A DNA stretch of 64,000 bases from Turnera subulata (GCA_028386065.3 JAKUCV010001309.1:1-64000), one strand, 5' to 3'. Shown: positions 20,747 to 33,110, numbered from the stretch's first letter. The notes: generated by a model not told the origin, from the letters alone. Program-made: numbers and translations.

Positions 20747-23657
20747 TGAAACGCCCGTATCCCAAATTGTCCAATTTAATTAATTAAAATGTGTGAAAAA
20801 TCCAAATTGCCCTTTCTACCCGGGATACGATACGAACATCATAATCATTGTACAATTTACAACAATTTATACAATTAAACGAGTATGCAGCGGAAGACAA
20901 ATAAATAAGCAAAATATGTATGTAATGCACCCTATGGATCCGACTCGTCGAGAGGAAAGCACCGCCACCTGCTGGTATGCACTTCTGATCCATGATCAGA
21001 TAACCTGTGTAAAAACATGAGGGGGTGAGACCAACCACTGTCTCACCGCAAACAAATAAACCAGTGTATACAAATACAAATCAACTACAAGTACACCGGC
21101 ATCAGGCAACAGGAACCACAATGCACAAACAAGTCACAACGAACAATACAAGTCATCATCAGACTTCAAACCAACACTGGTCTTTAATCACTTTGTTATC
21201 ATTGTACTTTATTGTTATTAGGGTTGAATGTTTTATTAGGATTTAGTATTTTATTAGGGTCCTCTACTGTGTGCGTCGAGCTCGGCCCCGTCTCATGAGA
21301 CAACCAGGGCATAGGCCCAATATAATCAGGGCAAGGCCCAATACAATCAGAGAGAGAGGGATAGACAGAGAGAAAGAGGGAGGTAGAACCGGTCATCACA
21401 GACCCATATGCTAAACCGCATATACCATGATATCCCGCATGCAATCCTGAGGGGTATAACTTGCCGCTCGAACCAACCGATCAACAGCCCCACAATAGAA
21501 TTATTATTATTATTGTAATTCGTTAATCACAATTATGCTTAAAGAGTTGTGCCATACGTTATGATCAAAGAGGGTTGTGTGGGTTCCATAACTTTTTCTC
21601 AAGTCCGGGACTCCAGCCCTCTAATCACCACACAAACCGCAAAGTCATATCTCATGTTATATCTCATAACCAACAAACTTATGCTCAACTGGCATATCAT
21701 ATTAAAGAGGCACATAATACACATAATCAGACATACTGCATCAAGGTATCATCATTAAGATATAAACGCAAACAAGAACATCAACACAGCAGGCATATAT
21801 GCATATAGCATTCAATACCAACCAAATATTATCACTATGTGTATCATGTTAACTAACCGAGTATTGTAGGCAGTAGTGCATACAAAGGTTTATATGTCCT
21901 CACCTGTTCGTTAGAATCATCTTGAACGGTAAAGCCATCTCCTACCTCGACATTATCGGGTTCCTATAATTATAACCCAAAACACAATTACAATCCAATC
22001 CACGAGGCAAAGAGACGCATGCGTGCTATGCACTAGCTAACTTAATTTACTGCTAACAATCCTAAACCTCAAGTGAGTATATAAGAGTTAGGGTCCAGGC
22101 TTTAAGTTTAATATAACTCTTGAGAATCGGAAAATCCTCTTAAAAGAAAAACGATTTAGGGTCTAACCCAGTGTCTTTGAAAATTGAAAGCCATCTAGAA
22201 TCCACTTAGTCAAGCCAATGAAAGACCAAATGCACATGCTGCACCCTCATAACTCTAAATGAACCCGTGAGTAGAACCAAGGTTTCATGGAGCTAAACCT
22301 CATAACAAAACTATTTCACTTGAATTAATCTTTTGATTTACTAATCATGCATTGAAAACAAGTTAAATGCCACTGCAACTGCCAACTCACACTAGAGTAA
22401 CTAATTACTAGGAGGTGTCAATCCTTTACGTAAATATTGCGCATAAATATGATGAATTGATGAAAATGGAATTTAAGAAATCACAAGACCCATGTGAAGC
22501 GCACCAAACAAGACCTGATATATATATCCACCCCCCTAACTTTATGAAACTGTAATAACAATGTCAATATAAGCCTATAAGACTTGGCATTTAAGCATCA
22601 GCCCTTAATCCACGTGTTCCTTTATGAACAAAGACTCACACATATATATCTTTATCATTGTATTTAATTATCCAACTCTGACCATAAAACAACAACTTGC
22701 ATGTACCTTAACGGAACCCGAATGAGCAAATACCCATAAATAAATGAGCATGGTTTAGACATAAACTGACAAGTACAATCAGGTCATTACCCATTTCAAA
22801 CGATTCAGCACGAGTTGGAAGAGAAATAACCACTCCAGCAATACACAATCACACGCATATCCTCAATCCAAGACCACCACCAACGAAAATTAAAACCCGA
22901 TTAGGCACAGTGCCCAGGAACCCAAGAGAAAGAATAGGAAAGGTGAACAGAGGTCTAACCCTCAGTTTTGTCACAGTCACGGTTCTGGCCATCGTCCTCC
23001 ATAGAGCCCAACCTTGGCCTCCAAATTTTCCATCTGTGTGAACTCGTGCACATCACAACCCGAGGAAGCGAAAGAGAGGAGGCGAGCAAGCAAAGGGTAA
23101 AAGAATGGGTAATCCATTCGGTGACAGGAAAAAAAAAAAGAAAGAAAAGAGAGAATGGAAGAGGGCAACCGAATCGGGAAAAAAAAGAAAGTGGGAGAGA
23201 AAGAGAAGGGAAGACGAACTCGGGGAAAGAAAAAGAAAAGAAAAGAAAAGAGAGGAGAGAGTGAGAAAAAAGAAGTTTATATACTCTAGGGTTAGGGTTG
23301 ATTTTGGCCGGGACCAAAACGACGTCGTTTTGGTCTTAGGCATGGTCAACCCTCTTCCCTTGGTCAAAACGCAGGCCAAGTGTGTGTTTTATGTTTGGCA
23401 TGTCCCGAAGCTACGTAGTTTTTGGCAAAACTACACTACACCATGTGTTGCACCCCAAAACACAAATAAATTCCATAGAACCCGAAACTAGGATTAAATC
23501 CAAAAAATATAAAATATTTCCATGGAAAAATAAATTAATAACATAAATTTTCTTGACCAAAAATCCTGGAAATTCTACAAGGGTAAAATTGGAATTTGAA
23601 TTCCAAAAATTTAAAAATTCCATAAAAAATTAATTAACGAAATATCGGGGCGTTACA
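20747..23657 (-). mobile_element. Solo LTR of the TGTAACG chromovirus-like family
   Basis: Read on the minus strand it starts TGTAACGCCCCGA and ends in TTTCA. The flanks are a perfect 5-bp TSD, CCAAG (20742-20746 and 23658-23662). It shares start, ACGTCGTTTT region and end (ATACGAGC/ CAAATTGTCC) with the LTRs at 44575-55514 and 57065-59842. It lies inside the 84-bp array, so it is younger than the Tat-like element. It contains no element protein. Confidence 0.9.
23312..23335. promoter_or_regulatory. 24-bp perfect palindrome with C-box
   Basis: The half-site GACCAAAACGAC is followed by its exact reverse complement, giving a 24-bp perfect palindrome centred on GACGTC, the plant bZIP C-box core. 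Related ACGTCGTTTT blocks occur twice in each other LTR of the family (near 44806 and 44911; 57283 and 57391). Confidence 0.65.
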
Positions 23658-23662
23658 CCAAG

Positions 23663-24386
23663 TCTCGGGAATCATCTTATCCCGAATGGCTTTGCCATCT
23701 CATTTTTGTCAAAAAAAAATGTTGTCTCACGGTTTGGCTATCTAATCTCTAGGCTTTTCGTGCCCCTACCGTCATCTAAGATGTCACTTCGCGACTGTGT
23801 TGTCAATGTCTCGGGCATCACATACCCCTACTTCTCCACTTCGTGGCTTGGTTGTCGGGAATTATCTTATCATGAGGTTTGATTTTGCGTGTATCGGGTA
23901 CTCGGCTTCGGCTTTGCATTCTCTCGGGTTTTTTTCCTCACCTCTCAATTTACCGGTTAGGGTTGAACGTGTTTCTGAAATTACCCTAGATTTTTTGATC
24001 ACCTCGCAGTCTCACAATATTAAGAAGGATGTTTTCTTATGGTCGGGTTATCTAGGTCTTACGCCCTTGCTTACTGGACCCAATGTTGTGCCCTTTGAGA
24101 TTATTCAAATCAAAAAGTGGGGCGTGATGCCCTTAGCATCTCGTTATGGTCTTAGAGATGAGGTTCTAGTGAGCCCTTACTACCAACTTTGCAAAGCCAA
24201 AGGGAGCCGTGCCTTTGATTCAGGATTTTCAGGAAATCGGGATAATTCAAACAATGTATCTCATTATTTGGGACTCAAAAATCTGCATACAGAATTTTAT
24301 CTCAGTAGAAAGATTGTTTCGGGGCACGGGGCCCGCAAAAATCGAGGTGGGACCCAGAACAGAGGTGGCGGTCATGCGAGGAAGCC
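23663..24386. other. Tat-like element interior, no clear gene
   Basis: The first bases continue the tandem repeats. A 215-codon open frame at 23797-24444 on the plus strand has no recognisable domain, runs into the GC-rich repeat block and is probably fortuitous. Confidence 0.4.
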
Positions 24387-24474
24387 CGCCAGTGCCTGGC
24401 GGTCATGTGGGGATGACCGCCAGGGTTTGGCGGTCTTCTCGTGATGTCCGTCGGCCCTGTTTTGGGTTTAAAAG
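24387..24474 (+). promoter_or_regulatory. GC-rich module and TATA-like box of the antisense gene
   Basis: A block of GGCGGTC and GACCGCC half-sites shares 26 consecutive identical bases with 30620-30645 in the LTR, on the same strand. Downstream is TTTAAAAG (24467-24474), then a CT-rich leader and the ATG at 24606. The arrangement fits a promoter for the plus-strand gene. The module also sits upstream of the TATA box in the LTRs, in the other direction. Confidence 0.5.
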
Positions 24475-24605
24475 CCCTTTCTCTTCTCTCTCTCCCTCAT
24501 TCTCCATTCAAACACTCCCAAAACCCCAATTCTCTCAATTTTCTCACCTTCCCTTTGTTCTCAAAACACCCTAAAACACTTCCCAACTCTCCCCAATTCT
24601 CATCC

Positions 24606-27160
24606 ATGGCATCATCATCATCCAATCTCTCTAAGTCAAGAGAGGAGACCATGAGGAAGTATCGTCCCAAATCCGACCCAGAGGAGAATCCACGCCTTTT
24701 GTTGAAATCTCCAAGTAGGCACATCTCCTCCCAACTCCACAAAGTTCAGGTAAGTGATTTCTAAACCCAAAAACGCCTTGAATTTGAGTTTTGATTGATT
24801 TTTTCGAGTTTATGACCTCATACCTTTAGAATTGAAATTTATGCAATGCATGGTGTGTTTGAATGCTTGAGAATGTCCCTGAGATGTCTATGATGTTTTG
24901 CCCCTATATTCATTTTATGGATTAAACACAAGAAATCACGGATTAAGGTAATTGGGGGTTTAGGGCTCTTTGCGAATTTTAGGGATTGTGGGTGATTCTG
25001 ACATTATTTTGATATGGCGAATATGTGAAACTGATGTTGGGTGACTGGGTATTAATGGGCTTGTCCCAATTTTGGCCAATTTTAAATTTTTCCGGGGTGG
25101 ATTTTTTTTGTGACTTTCTTGTGTTTTGATCCATAAATAAAACTGTGATATAGTGTTGGTATGCATGATGTGAACATGCAATCCTACCCTTATGATGCTT
25201 GTCTTGAAGTGTGTGGTCTTGGCTTGATCTTGGTGAACCCGGGTTGGCGTGAGTATTGACTTCTTTTGGCATATCTACACAGGACTCGAAGGATAGACAG
25301 CGGAATCATGCCGGGGCTAATGCCCGCCATCTCATTCTTGAGCATGTGAGGAAGGACATGCCTGTTCGAGAGATCATTGAGAGGGTTGGGTTGTGGGACT
25401 TCTTTTGCACTTTCCGAGCTGACCGGGTTGACCTGCAAGCTGTATCGGCCCTAGGCAAGAGGTGGTGGGATACCACCAATACCTTCCATTTTTCCTGCGG
25501 TGAGATGACGATGGCCCCTTCGGATTTTACCCACATTAGTGGGCTGGTATTCCAAGGTGATCCAGTCATATTTGATCAGCAGTTAGGCATCGATCGCTTT
25601 CAGAAGTTGGTGGGGCTTGTTCCTGACTGGGTCCGCATATGTGAGGTATCACCTACATTGCTGCAAAATGCCTTGTTGGATCCTCGATATTCGGGGACAG
25701 CCGAGCAGAGAGCCCGGGGCTTGATATTATTGAGCATGAGTAGAACCCTCTTTGCTTCCGGTGGTGATCGAATTCGGTGTGATTTATTGGCGTCGCTTGT
25801 CCATCTGGACAGACCACGGATTGATTGGGCCTCGCGGGTTTTGCGAACGCCTACCGGGAGATGTACAACTTTTCTCGGGTTGCTGCCAAGCACTTCTATG
25901 GTTCAGCTTGGATTTGGGAGGTCTTTCCTCTGTCCTGATCCCTTCTTATCATATTTGTCTGTCCCTTCGTCTCCTTATTTCATCTCCTTATTTATTCGGG
26001 TAATCTTGGCAAGTGTGGGGTCAAGAATATCTTGGGTTGCCTGCTCCGAAGCTTCCAGCTGATGAGAAGTCGTGGCCAGTTTCCCTCCGTTGGGGCTCCC
26101 CGAGCTGTGGGATTAGGAGCAATGCCCACCACAGAGTACGGGCCCGTCACAATATAGATCAGGTTGCCATGTCGGGCAAGGTATCTTTTCTCCTTCATCT
26201 CTTGTTTCCCGGAAAATCTTTTCCGTAGCATTGTCTCACCGAACATTTATTGGCAGATCCAGTTTTCTCCTTTCGCGGCTTACCAGAAAATTTTGGAGAG
26301 GATTGACTATATGACTCTAGTGATGGATCACTTCCGATGCTTGATAGGGTACCCTAATATGAGGGTGTGGTACCTCAGGGATCGTGTATGTGCGTAGACC
26401 ATTGATCTCCCATGGATACCACGCAACCCTCCAATCTCCATGCAAGACATAAATGAGCGAGGTGAGGCCCCTGAAGACGATCGTTTGGATTGGCATGCTG
26501 ATGACTTGACCTTACCAGGTGACTATTCATCCTTCATCAGTGAGTTTCTGATGCCTCCCTTGACTACCCCCGAGGCAGGTGGGTTAGTGGCCAGTACTGG
26601 TCCTTCTCGTCAGAGCTCTGCCTCCCGGAGAAGGAAGGGTGCTGGGCATCTTCTTCATCTGATCCCATCCTCCCAGCATGCGTGGTCGACTATTAGATCT
26701 TTGATGACTCATACAGGCGATATCAGGTACCCTTTTCCGAAGACCTTCTCCCCGACTTTCCATCATTCCCCGCATATATCACCACGGTACCATCTTTATC
26801 ATTATTCCAAATATCCTCTTTCTTCTCCTCCTTTGTAGCTTGATTGACCTTCTTTGTATGAATAGGTTCCGGCCACCGAGGTTTCTCGACTTTGGTCACT
26901 GCTTGGACGGGCCAAGGCAAACTTGACGGCCCAAGCCATTCGGATAAGGGAGTTGACTTCCTGTGTGAGAGAGGGAGGATGTGCCCGCCCCGTGCCATTA
27001 TCAAGAGATCCCCATCCCTCTGGGCCTTCAGTACCACCTTTTGCCCCTCAGTTGATTCCTCATCCTACTGATCCTACCTCGGGTGATTCCAAGGATACAA
27101 TATAGGAGCACACTAGGCCGGTTCGCCAAACTCGGAGCAAGAAGAGACGGTCTTGATTGA
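24606..27160 (+). pseudogene. Plant mobile domain (PMD) gene, antisense in retroelement
   Basis: Aminotransferase-like plant mobile domain proteins occur in plant nuclear MAIN/MAIL proteins and in transposable elements. Their biochemical role is not settled. Exon 1 (24606-24749, 48 codons) ends CAG with donor GTAAGT. Exon 2 starts at 25283 after a CACAG acceptor, in phase. Conserved blocks are VREIIERVGLWDFFC, HFSCGEMTMAPSDF, a stretch around DWASRVL, then (after a one-base shift near 25845) NFSRVAAKHFYGSAWIW. Later exons give LGLPAPKLPADEKSW, YQKILERIDYMTLVMDHFR and DDLTLPGDYSSF. The frameshift and a TAG at about 26396 break it. It runs opposite to the host element and has its own promoter-like region. 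Confidence 0.75.
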
Positions 27161-28388
27161 TGTATGTATGCCATATCATCTAGATGCTTGTACTGTGGTG
27201 GACTATCCTTTCTTTTGTATGCATGATTTTTTCCTAAGTTCTTGACTCAAGTATCTGGATGAGATTACTTTTTTATGAATGCATGTTTTTATTTCTCCTG
27301 TTTCCAAAATGTAATTATGCATGCAATTTCAAAAAAACTGCCGAACCGCGTGCCATGAGTAGTGGGACAAGCTAGGTATAAGGTACAAGGTCGCCCAAAA
27401 ACACCTACTTCTCTTTATTGGGTTTACCAACAAAAATTATTTCAATCAAGGACTTCCATGAGCATAAGCGTGCCCCGAGTCTCCCCAAACACCATTTGGT
27501 CTTAACTTTTGCCTAGGGCGCCCTTTTGAGTTTTCAACCTAGCAGGCATATCCTAACTTTTGCCTAGATCGCCCTTTCGGGTTTTTGATCTAGCAGACAA
27601 GTCCCCCTCTCTTTGCTCCTTTTTTTTTTTTTTTACTTTTCTTCCTCCGAGGATGGTGATCGGATTTTACCCAGGTGATGGCAAGTTCCAAATCTTTTTA
27701 TCTCGCGGTGACATTCTTCTGGCGGTTGCTCGATTTTGGCCCTCCTTTGTCTTGACAATATGGCCCGGAAAAATTTAGGGACACTGCTTTTTGAGCATTG
27801 AAGGAGGTTTTCTCAATAGATATAATCCAGACCCAAACCCTATTATCTTTTATCAACCTAGCTTAGGAACCAAATTATGTCTTGACCGAGCTCTTCAATA
27901 GAGTTACCTACGTACCAGTAGAAAATAATATTTATTTTTTTTCAAATTGCGAGGAAGTACCTTTCTTGAGAAATTTAAATGGCACATTGGTTGTGGGTAC
28001 ATATCCCCCTTTTTTTCTTCTTCTTCTTTTTTTTTCATTTTTTTTCGGGGAAACGATCTCACAAGCCAGGCTTATTAATCCAAGACAAAGTATATGATTT
28101 GAAACAACTTTGATTTACTGGATCAGGTCTTCGTAGTTCATTTATGGTTCCCAAACTAAGTTGATAAATTCTGACGAGACTTAAGACATTAATTCAATAA
28201 ATGAGGGGGATGAGAACATCCATTACATGAACGCAAGCAAAAGACATTAATAAAAGACCAACAACATTGACTCCTCAAGGTGAAGTTGACATGGATAGGC
28301 TTCAACCCTCTTTTGTTTTAAGAATATAAAGAAAACAGACTCGATGCTTTAAAACCCCTAAAACTTCTTATTCTCCCCATTACCTATT
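27161..28388. other. Tat-like element interior, no gene
   Basis: No supported coding sequence is present. A short direct repeat, period 51 bp, starts at 27503 and 27554 (TAACTTTTGCCTAG). Several long T or CT runs (27628, 28009-28040) lie in the plus strand. Confidence 0.5.
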
Positions 28389-28938
28389 CTAAACATCCTC
28401 CTCCATCACCCATTCGATCTTATCTGGGTACACGAGCTTTCTTCGCGGGACTATAGTGAAAGTTTCCTTCGGGCCATCATGTTGGACTTCAATTGTCATT
28501 GTCTCGTCTCCCTTATCGGTCATCATGAGATTTTGAGTATTCCTCGGATCCTGTGGCACCACCCCAATCATCCCACTTGTTTTCCCGCAACTCCTGGATG
28601 CATTCCCTGAGACTTTCTTTAGCCTTGACACTTTCTCGAGTGAGTGCAGCATTCCGGAGTTGGATGCCCCTCATCATATCTTCAACAAGTGCATACTGTC
28701 CCATGGCATCTCGAAATTGCTTCATGGCTACTTGGGAAAATGGTTGGCCAAGCAAGACTCCACAGAGGATCGTCTCCTCTAATCGGCCCATCAGAGTCCG
28801 GAACGTTGATTGAACCTCTTTCTCTTGTTGGAGACTCCGGTCTTCACAAATTGGGAAGTCGTCCTCTGTGGGTTTTCCCCTCAAGTTCATTCTTGTGCCA
28901 GTAGCACCTTCTGACTGGTTAGCAAGCACATTGCTCAT
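28389..28938 (-). pseudogene. Small sense ORF after the 5' LTR, unknown
   Basis: A 141-codon frame (28938 to 28513) overlaps an 87-codon frame (28652 to 28389). A frameshift near 28570 probably split one protein of about 180 aa. It starts about 770 bp downstream of the primer-binding site on the element's sense strand, where gag would be. It is rich in charged residues with a likely helical middle (REDRSLQQEKE-like, ESVKAKESLRECIQELREN), and has no zinc knuckle. It may be a reduced gag-like or extra ORF. I do not recognise it. Confidence 0.4.
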
Positions 28939-29685
28939 GGTTTCTCTTGACTGTCAAAAGTGAAGAAGTGGGTTTCAGTGCCTTGCTCAGGTGGGCTCAA
29001 AAGAAGGTTGGTAACAAATGGTTATGATAGAAAAGGTAGAACATGAATTAACTCCTGATTCGGCACACTACATTTTTCTTTTAAAACCCAATGCAAAATG
29101 ACATATGTTATGCAGTCCTAACTGTTCAAATTCTTGGGGTAATTGGGCATTACTCGAATCATCAAAACGAATCTCCTCTGAACTTTGGTGAATCACTACT
29201 CAAAGGTATGGAATGTTCCCCTCCCTTAATTGCCATGGATGACTATTCATCTTTCCTTTTCCTCAAGATCCCGTGTATGCACAAATTCGAATCCCATAAT
29301 AACGAGATAGAACACACACATACCACATTGCAAAGTTCACACGAAGGCACGTACTACTTATTGATTCACAATGCATGGGATGCTCAGGGTATGCAGTTGG
29401 TTGGGGGCTAAAAGATTGCCGCTAGAGAATGGGTTGACCTACTCACATGTGATAAAAGATATCGCGTAAGGTCCAAGGCCAATTAATCCCCATCATTGCT
29501 AAGCATCGAGAAACGGGTTTACTCAAACCACTATCGCTTAAGGAAAGCATATAGCGGATTTGGATTCCCTCGCCCTCTTAAGGTGAAGGCTTCATATCAA
29601 TTATCATGAATGCAAGGCACTTATGATGACAAATAAAAGGCACACAAGATTTAACAATTGCACAAAGTCTCTTGAACCCATTACT
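28939..29685. other. Leader of Tat-like element
   Basis: Untranslated leader between the primer-binding site and the small sense ORF. No other feature is supported. Confidence 0.5.
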
Positions 29686-29703
29686 TCCCCAGCGGAGTCG
29701 CCA
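29686..29703 (-). promoter_or_regulatory. Primer-binding site, tRNA-Arg type
   Basis: The minus strand reads TGGCGACTCCGCTGGGGA, two bases inside the 5' LTR end. It complements the 3' end of plant tRNA-Arg(ACG) (CCCCAGTGGAGTCG plus CCA) with one G/U-type mismatch. Ogre/Tat elements use tRNA-Arg. Confidence 0.7.
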
Positions 29704-29705
29704 AC

Positions 29706-31312
29706 TGTGAATACCCGACCCAAAATCACTTGGGCCTATTCACCTAATCCTTTAACCTTCTTCTTCGGGCCAATCCCATAATCTTGGAGTCGCCACCCAA
29801 GTTTTATTAAGGAAAAAACTTGGGAAAAACCTTGATATGACTCCTTTAGGCTACATGGTCATTGCGAACCAAAGTTATGGGATCGAGGGTTCGTCATAGA
29901 TGGGAAGGTGTTAGGCACCCATCCATGTTGGGTCGAGACAGTGTGCAATTATGAAATGTAAGTGTGCCTGGTGCAAGTGTGCGGGTGTGGAAAGTAAAGA
30001 GAAGGGGAGAAGAAGAAGATTTGGCATGCATCTCGTTGTAAGACCGAGATTACCTATGTACCCGAGTGATCGGAGTCAAAGCCACATAGTGCTAAACATG
30101 GCACAAATTGGCCACTTACATCATTAAAAGTATCAGCATGTAATCAACAAAGATCAATCAAAAGAGAGGGTTCAGTGTTACCTCTTGTAGCCCTCATCTT
30201 GCTCCTTGCAATGGGTTGAGTTCTACACCCACCTTCTTGTCGCTTCTAAGCTCTATGGTTGATTCTCTTCTTGACCTCTCCTTGTTGAACCACTGCTAAT
30301 GTCTCCCACAAAATCGTCCAAATTTTTTGCCTAAAGAATGTATTTCTAGGCTTGGAGAAGTAGAGTTTCTCCAAGCACACAAGGCTTATAGGTGTATGTA
30401 AGAAAAGTGTGTCATCCTTGGAAAGTATGTGAGGGGTCCTATTTATGGTGTTCTGGAAAGTCTAGGGGCGTGGACCTACTTAATGGTGAAGATTATGCCC
30501 GAACATCTGGTCCAAAACTGCGTAGGATTGAATTAGGAACAAAATCGGCAAAAATCAGAGATTCTGGGTACCTATGACGGCCGCTGCCGGCGGTCATCCT
30601 TTGCATGACCCCCAGTGCCGGCGGTCATGTGGGGATGACCGCCAGCACCTGGCGGTCGTCGCGAGGTGACCGCCGGTCACCCCGCGTGTCATCCGTTCTT
30701 TCCTTTTTCGGCCTCCATTCCCCCTAATTTAGCCCTGATTTGATCCTACCGCGTAATTAACCCCTAATTAACCCAGAATTACTCAATTACATGATCATCA
30801 CTCCCCCTAAATCATTCAATAATGAATTGATTACACCTTAATTCCTATTTCATACTAAATCATACCAAAAATAACATTTCTACATAAACGATGATTTAGC
30901 TCTAATTTTCTACGAAAATCAGAGCTAAAATTGTCCTGCAAGAAATGTGTTAATGGGCTGGGTAAACTCTGGAGAATCTATTTACATGGATCCTTAAACC
31001 CATTCCTAACCAAAAAATACATCAACTCAATATAACTGGTTTAAAAACAACTAAAAGAGCCCAAGTAATACAACGAAATGTATTTTAATATGAAAAAACC
31101 TTATTTTATGTTTAACCCTAAGATTAAATCATCTTATTAATCCCAAGGTTTAGATGCACAAAGGTTTAGATTACCAAAATACTTTAATTCTACTAAATTA
31201 AATTCTTACTATATCTTAACTCAAAATCAGATCGTCTCACTAACCTCAAGTTAGACATGTTTTGGAATTTAGTTTTGGTAAAATATTCGTGGGTCAAATT
31301 TGGGTGTTCACA
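29706..31312 (-). repeat. Tat-like element, 5' LTR
   Basis: Partner of 17968-19569. Minus strand begins TGTGAACACCC at 31312 and ends ATTCACA at 29706. It has a degraded TATA (CATAAATAGG) near 30440 and the GC-rich cluster at 30575-30685. Confidence 0.85.
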
Positions 31313-33110
31313 CCCCCCATCCCCCAACAGAGGCCCTTTCAATTTGAGGCAATGTGGCTTTCACGTGCTGGTTATAAATAGGTTGTTTCCAGTACGTGGG
31401 CTAGGGCTTCAGGACAGTTTGTACAGTCTTTAACTGCATTGCAGATGACGTCCCAAAAATTTAACAAAGAAGTTTTTGGAAATTTGTTTCGTAGGAAGAG
31501 ACATGTGCTGGGTTGATTGAAGGGTGTCCAGCTTCGATTGGCTAGTAGAACGGATTCCTCTCTGGTTGCTTTGTAGAGGGAGCTTATGGCACAGTATACT
31601 ATTGTTTTGAAGTAAGAGGAAGTATTTTGGTTTCAGAAGTCCTAATGCCAATGGATTTCACAAGGGGATAGGTGTACCAGATTTTACCATTTATCTACAG
31701 TATGTTAGAGCAAGAAAAATAAGACTCAGAAACTGAAGGTGGCTGGGGATAGGTCGTTTGATTTGGCAGTTATCCAAGGGGAGGTGCAAGAGCACTTCTA
31801 TGTGCTCTTTGGTTCGCTGATGCGGTCAGTGCTGCTGCCCCTTTCGTTTGCTGACCCCCGGCTTGACGAGCATCAGATGGCTGGTTTGGGGAAAGCAGTT
31901 GTGAAGCAAGAGGCGTGGGAGGCTTTAGGTGCTATGGGTAATCACAAAGCATCGGGGCCGGACGGGTTCCATCCGATCTTTTTAAAGCAGTTTTTGGAGA
32001 TGTTGGGCGATGACTTATGGGATCTGGTGAGACAGGCCCTTGCAACTAGGAAGGTGGATCCTAAGCTGGCGAAACCTTAGTTGTTTTGGTTCCGAGAGAG
32101 GAGGTCCCTGAAGTGGTGTCTCAGTTCAGGCCCATTAGTTTATGTAACGTACCCTATAAGGTGATAGTGAATCAGATGCGCCTTTTACTGAATGATTTAG
32201 TGAGTGTTATGCAGGCGAGCTTCATGTCGGGCTGAGGAACGGGGGACAATATTATTGTTGTGCAAGGAGCTCCTGTACTCTCTGAGAAGGAGTACCAGTA
32301 GGCGAGGGGTAATGGTGATTAAGATAGACTTGGCGAAGACGTATTATCGTGTGAATTGGGCTTTCTTGGAGGATACCTTGGTCTTCTTTGGTTTTCCTTT
32401 GCAGTTGATTGCTTTGATTGTGTGTTATGTGTCTTCAACTACTTTCTCGTTATTATGGAATGGGGGACGGCTCCCACCTTTTGTTTCTAAGAGAGGTTTG
32501 AGGCAAGGAGATCCCCTCTCCCCATACCTTTTTGTGTTATGCATGGAGTGCCTCTCCTTGTTGATTAGTGATCTGGTTCAGAATCGAGTATGGCTTCTGC
32601 TCCGGGCATCTCAGACGGGTCCTTTCTTCTCTCACCTGAGCAGATGACACAATCTTTTTTGTTGAAACGTCTGACCAGTAGGCACGAGTGGTGAAGCATA
32701 CTCTTCAGTGTTTTTATGAGTTCTCGGGGATGTAGCTTAGCCCCTCTAAATCTTCCTTTTATGTTGCCCCTTCTGTGCCACGCCATAGAGTCCGCCGTCT
32801 TCAACGGGTTCTGGGTGTGTCTGTTACTTCAGATTTGGGGAGGTACTTTGGGGTTCCGTTGATGCATGGTAGGGTCTCTCAATCCACTTTTTAAGTGTAT
32901 TGTGGATCGGGTCCAGGAACGCCTTCAGACTTGGAAAGCTAAACATCTAACCTTGGCAGGCCGAGCTACTATAGTACAGACTACACTCACAACCATGTCT
33001 CTTTATTTCATGCAGTCTATGTGGTTCCCCTCGGGTACTTGTCAAGCATTGGATAAGCTGGCTCGACGGTTTCTTTTCTCTAATAAGGAGTCTAGGGGGT
33101 ACACCTGTTG
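31313..33110 (+). pseudogene. LINE ORF2 reverse transcriptase
   Basis: Resumes after the Tat-like element with RPFQFEAMWLSRAGY, the linker before RT. RT blocks follow: GNHKASGPDGFHPIFLKQF, PISLCNVPYKV, IKIDLAKTYYRVNW, RGLRQGDPLSPYLFVLCME. The catalytic F/YADD box is degenerate near 32640 (an ADDTIFFVE remnant preceded by a stop). Then VPLMHGR, LQTWKAKHLTLAGRATIVQ and RRFLFSN. Several frameshifts and stops occur. It would have copied LINE RNA at the nicked target. Confidence 0.85.

Larger units (their letters stand above)
17968..31312 (-). mobile_element. Non-autonomous Tat/Ogre-like LTR element
   Basis: Two LTRs of 1602 and 1607 bp (17968-19569, 29706-31312) begin TGTGAACACCC and end ATTCACA on the minus strand. 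Flanks are CCCGC and CCCCC (4/5). A primer-binding site matching tRNA-Arg sits inside the right LTR and a polypurine tract inside the left. The 10-kb interior has no protease, RT or integrase. It has a small sense ORF near the 5' end, an antisense spliced plant-mobile-domain gene, 84-bp tandem repeats, and a later solo LTR insertion (20747-23657). This is the build of a large retrotransposon derivative. The Tat placement rests on the tRNA-Arg primer and the extra ORF and is an inference. Confidence 0.85.

Noticed and set aside
20132..20787. Overlapping ORFs of 79-121 codons with repeated peptides
   Set aside because: They are translations of the 84-bp tandem repeat, which has no stop in two frames. 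There is no start context or domain.
22955..23491. Overlapping ORFs on both strands rich in Lys/Glu or Phe/Ser
   Set aside because: They translate an AG-rich low-complexity tract within a solo LTR.
23797..24444. 215-codon ORF as a gene
   Set aside because: No recognisable domain. It spans repeat sequence and a promoter-like module inside a retroelement interior.
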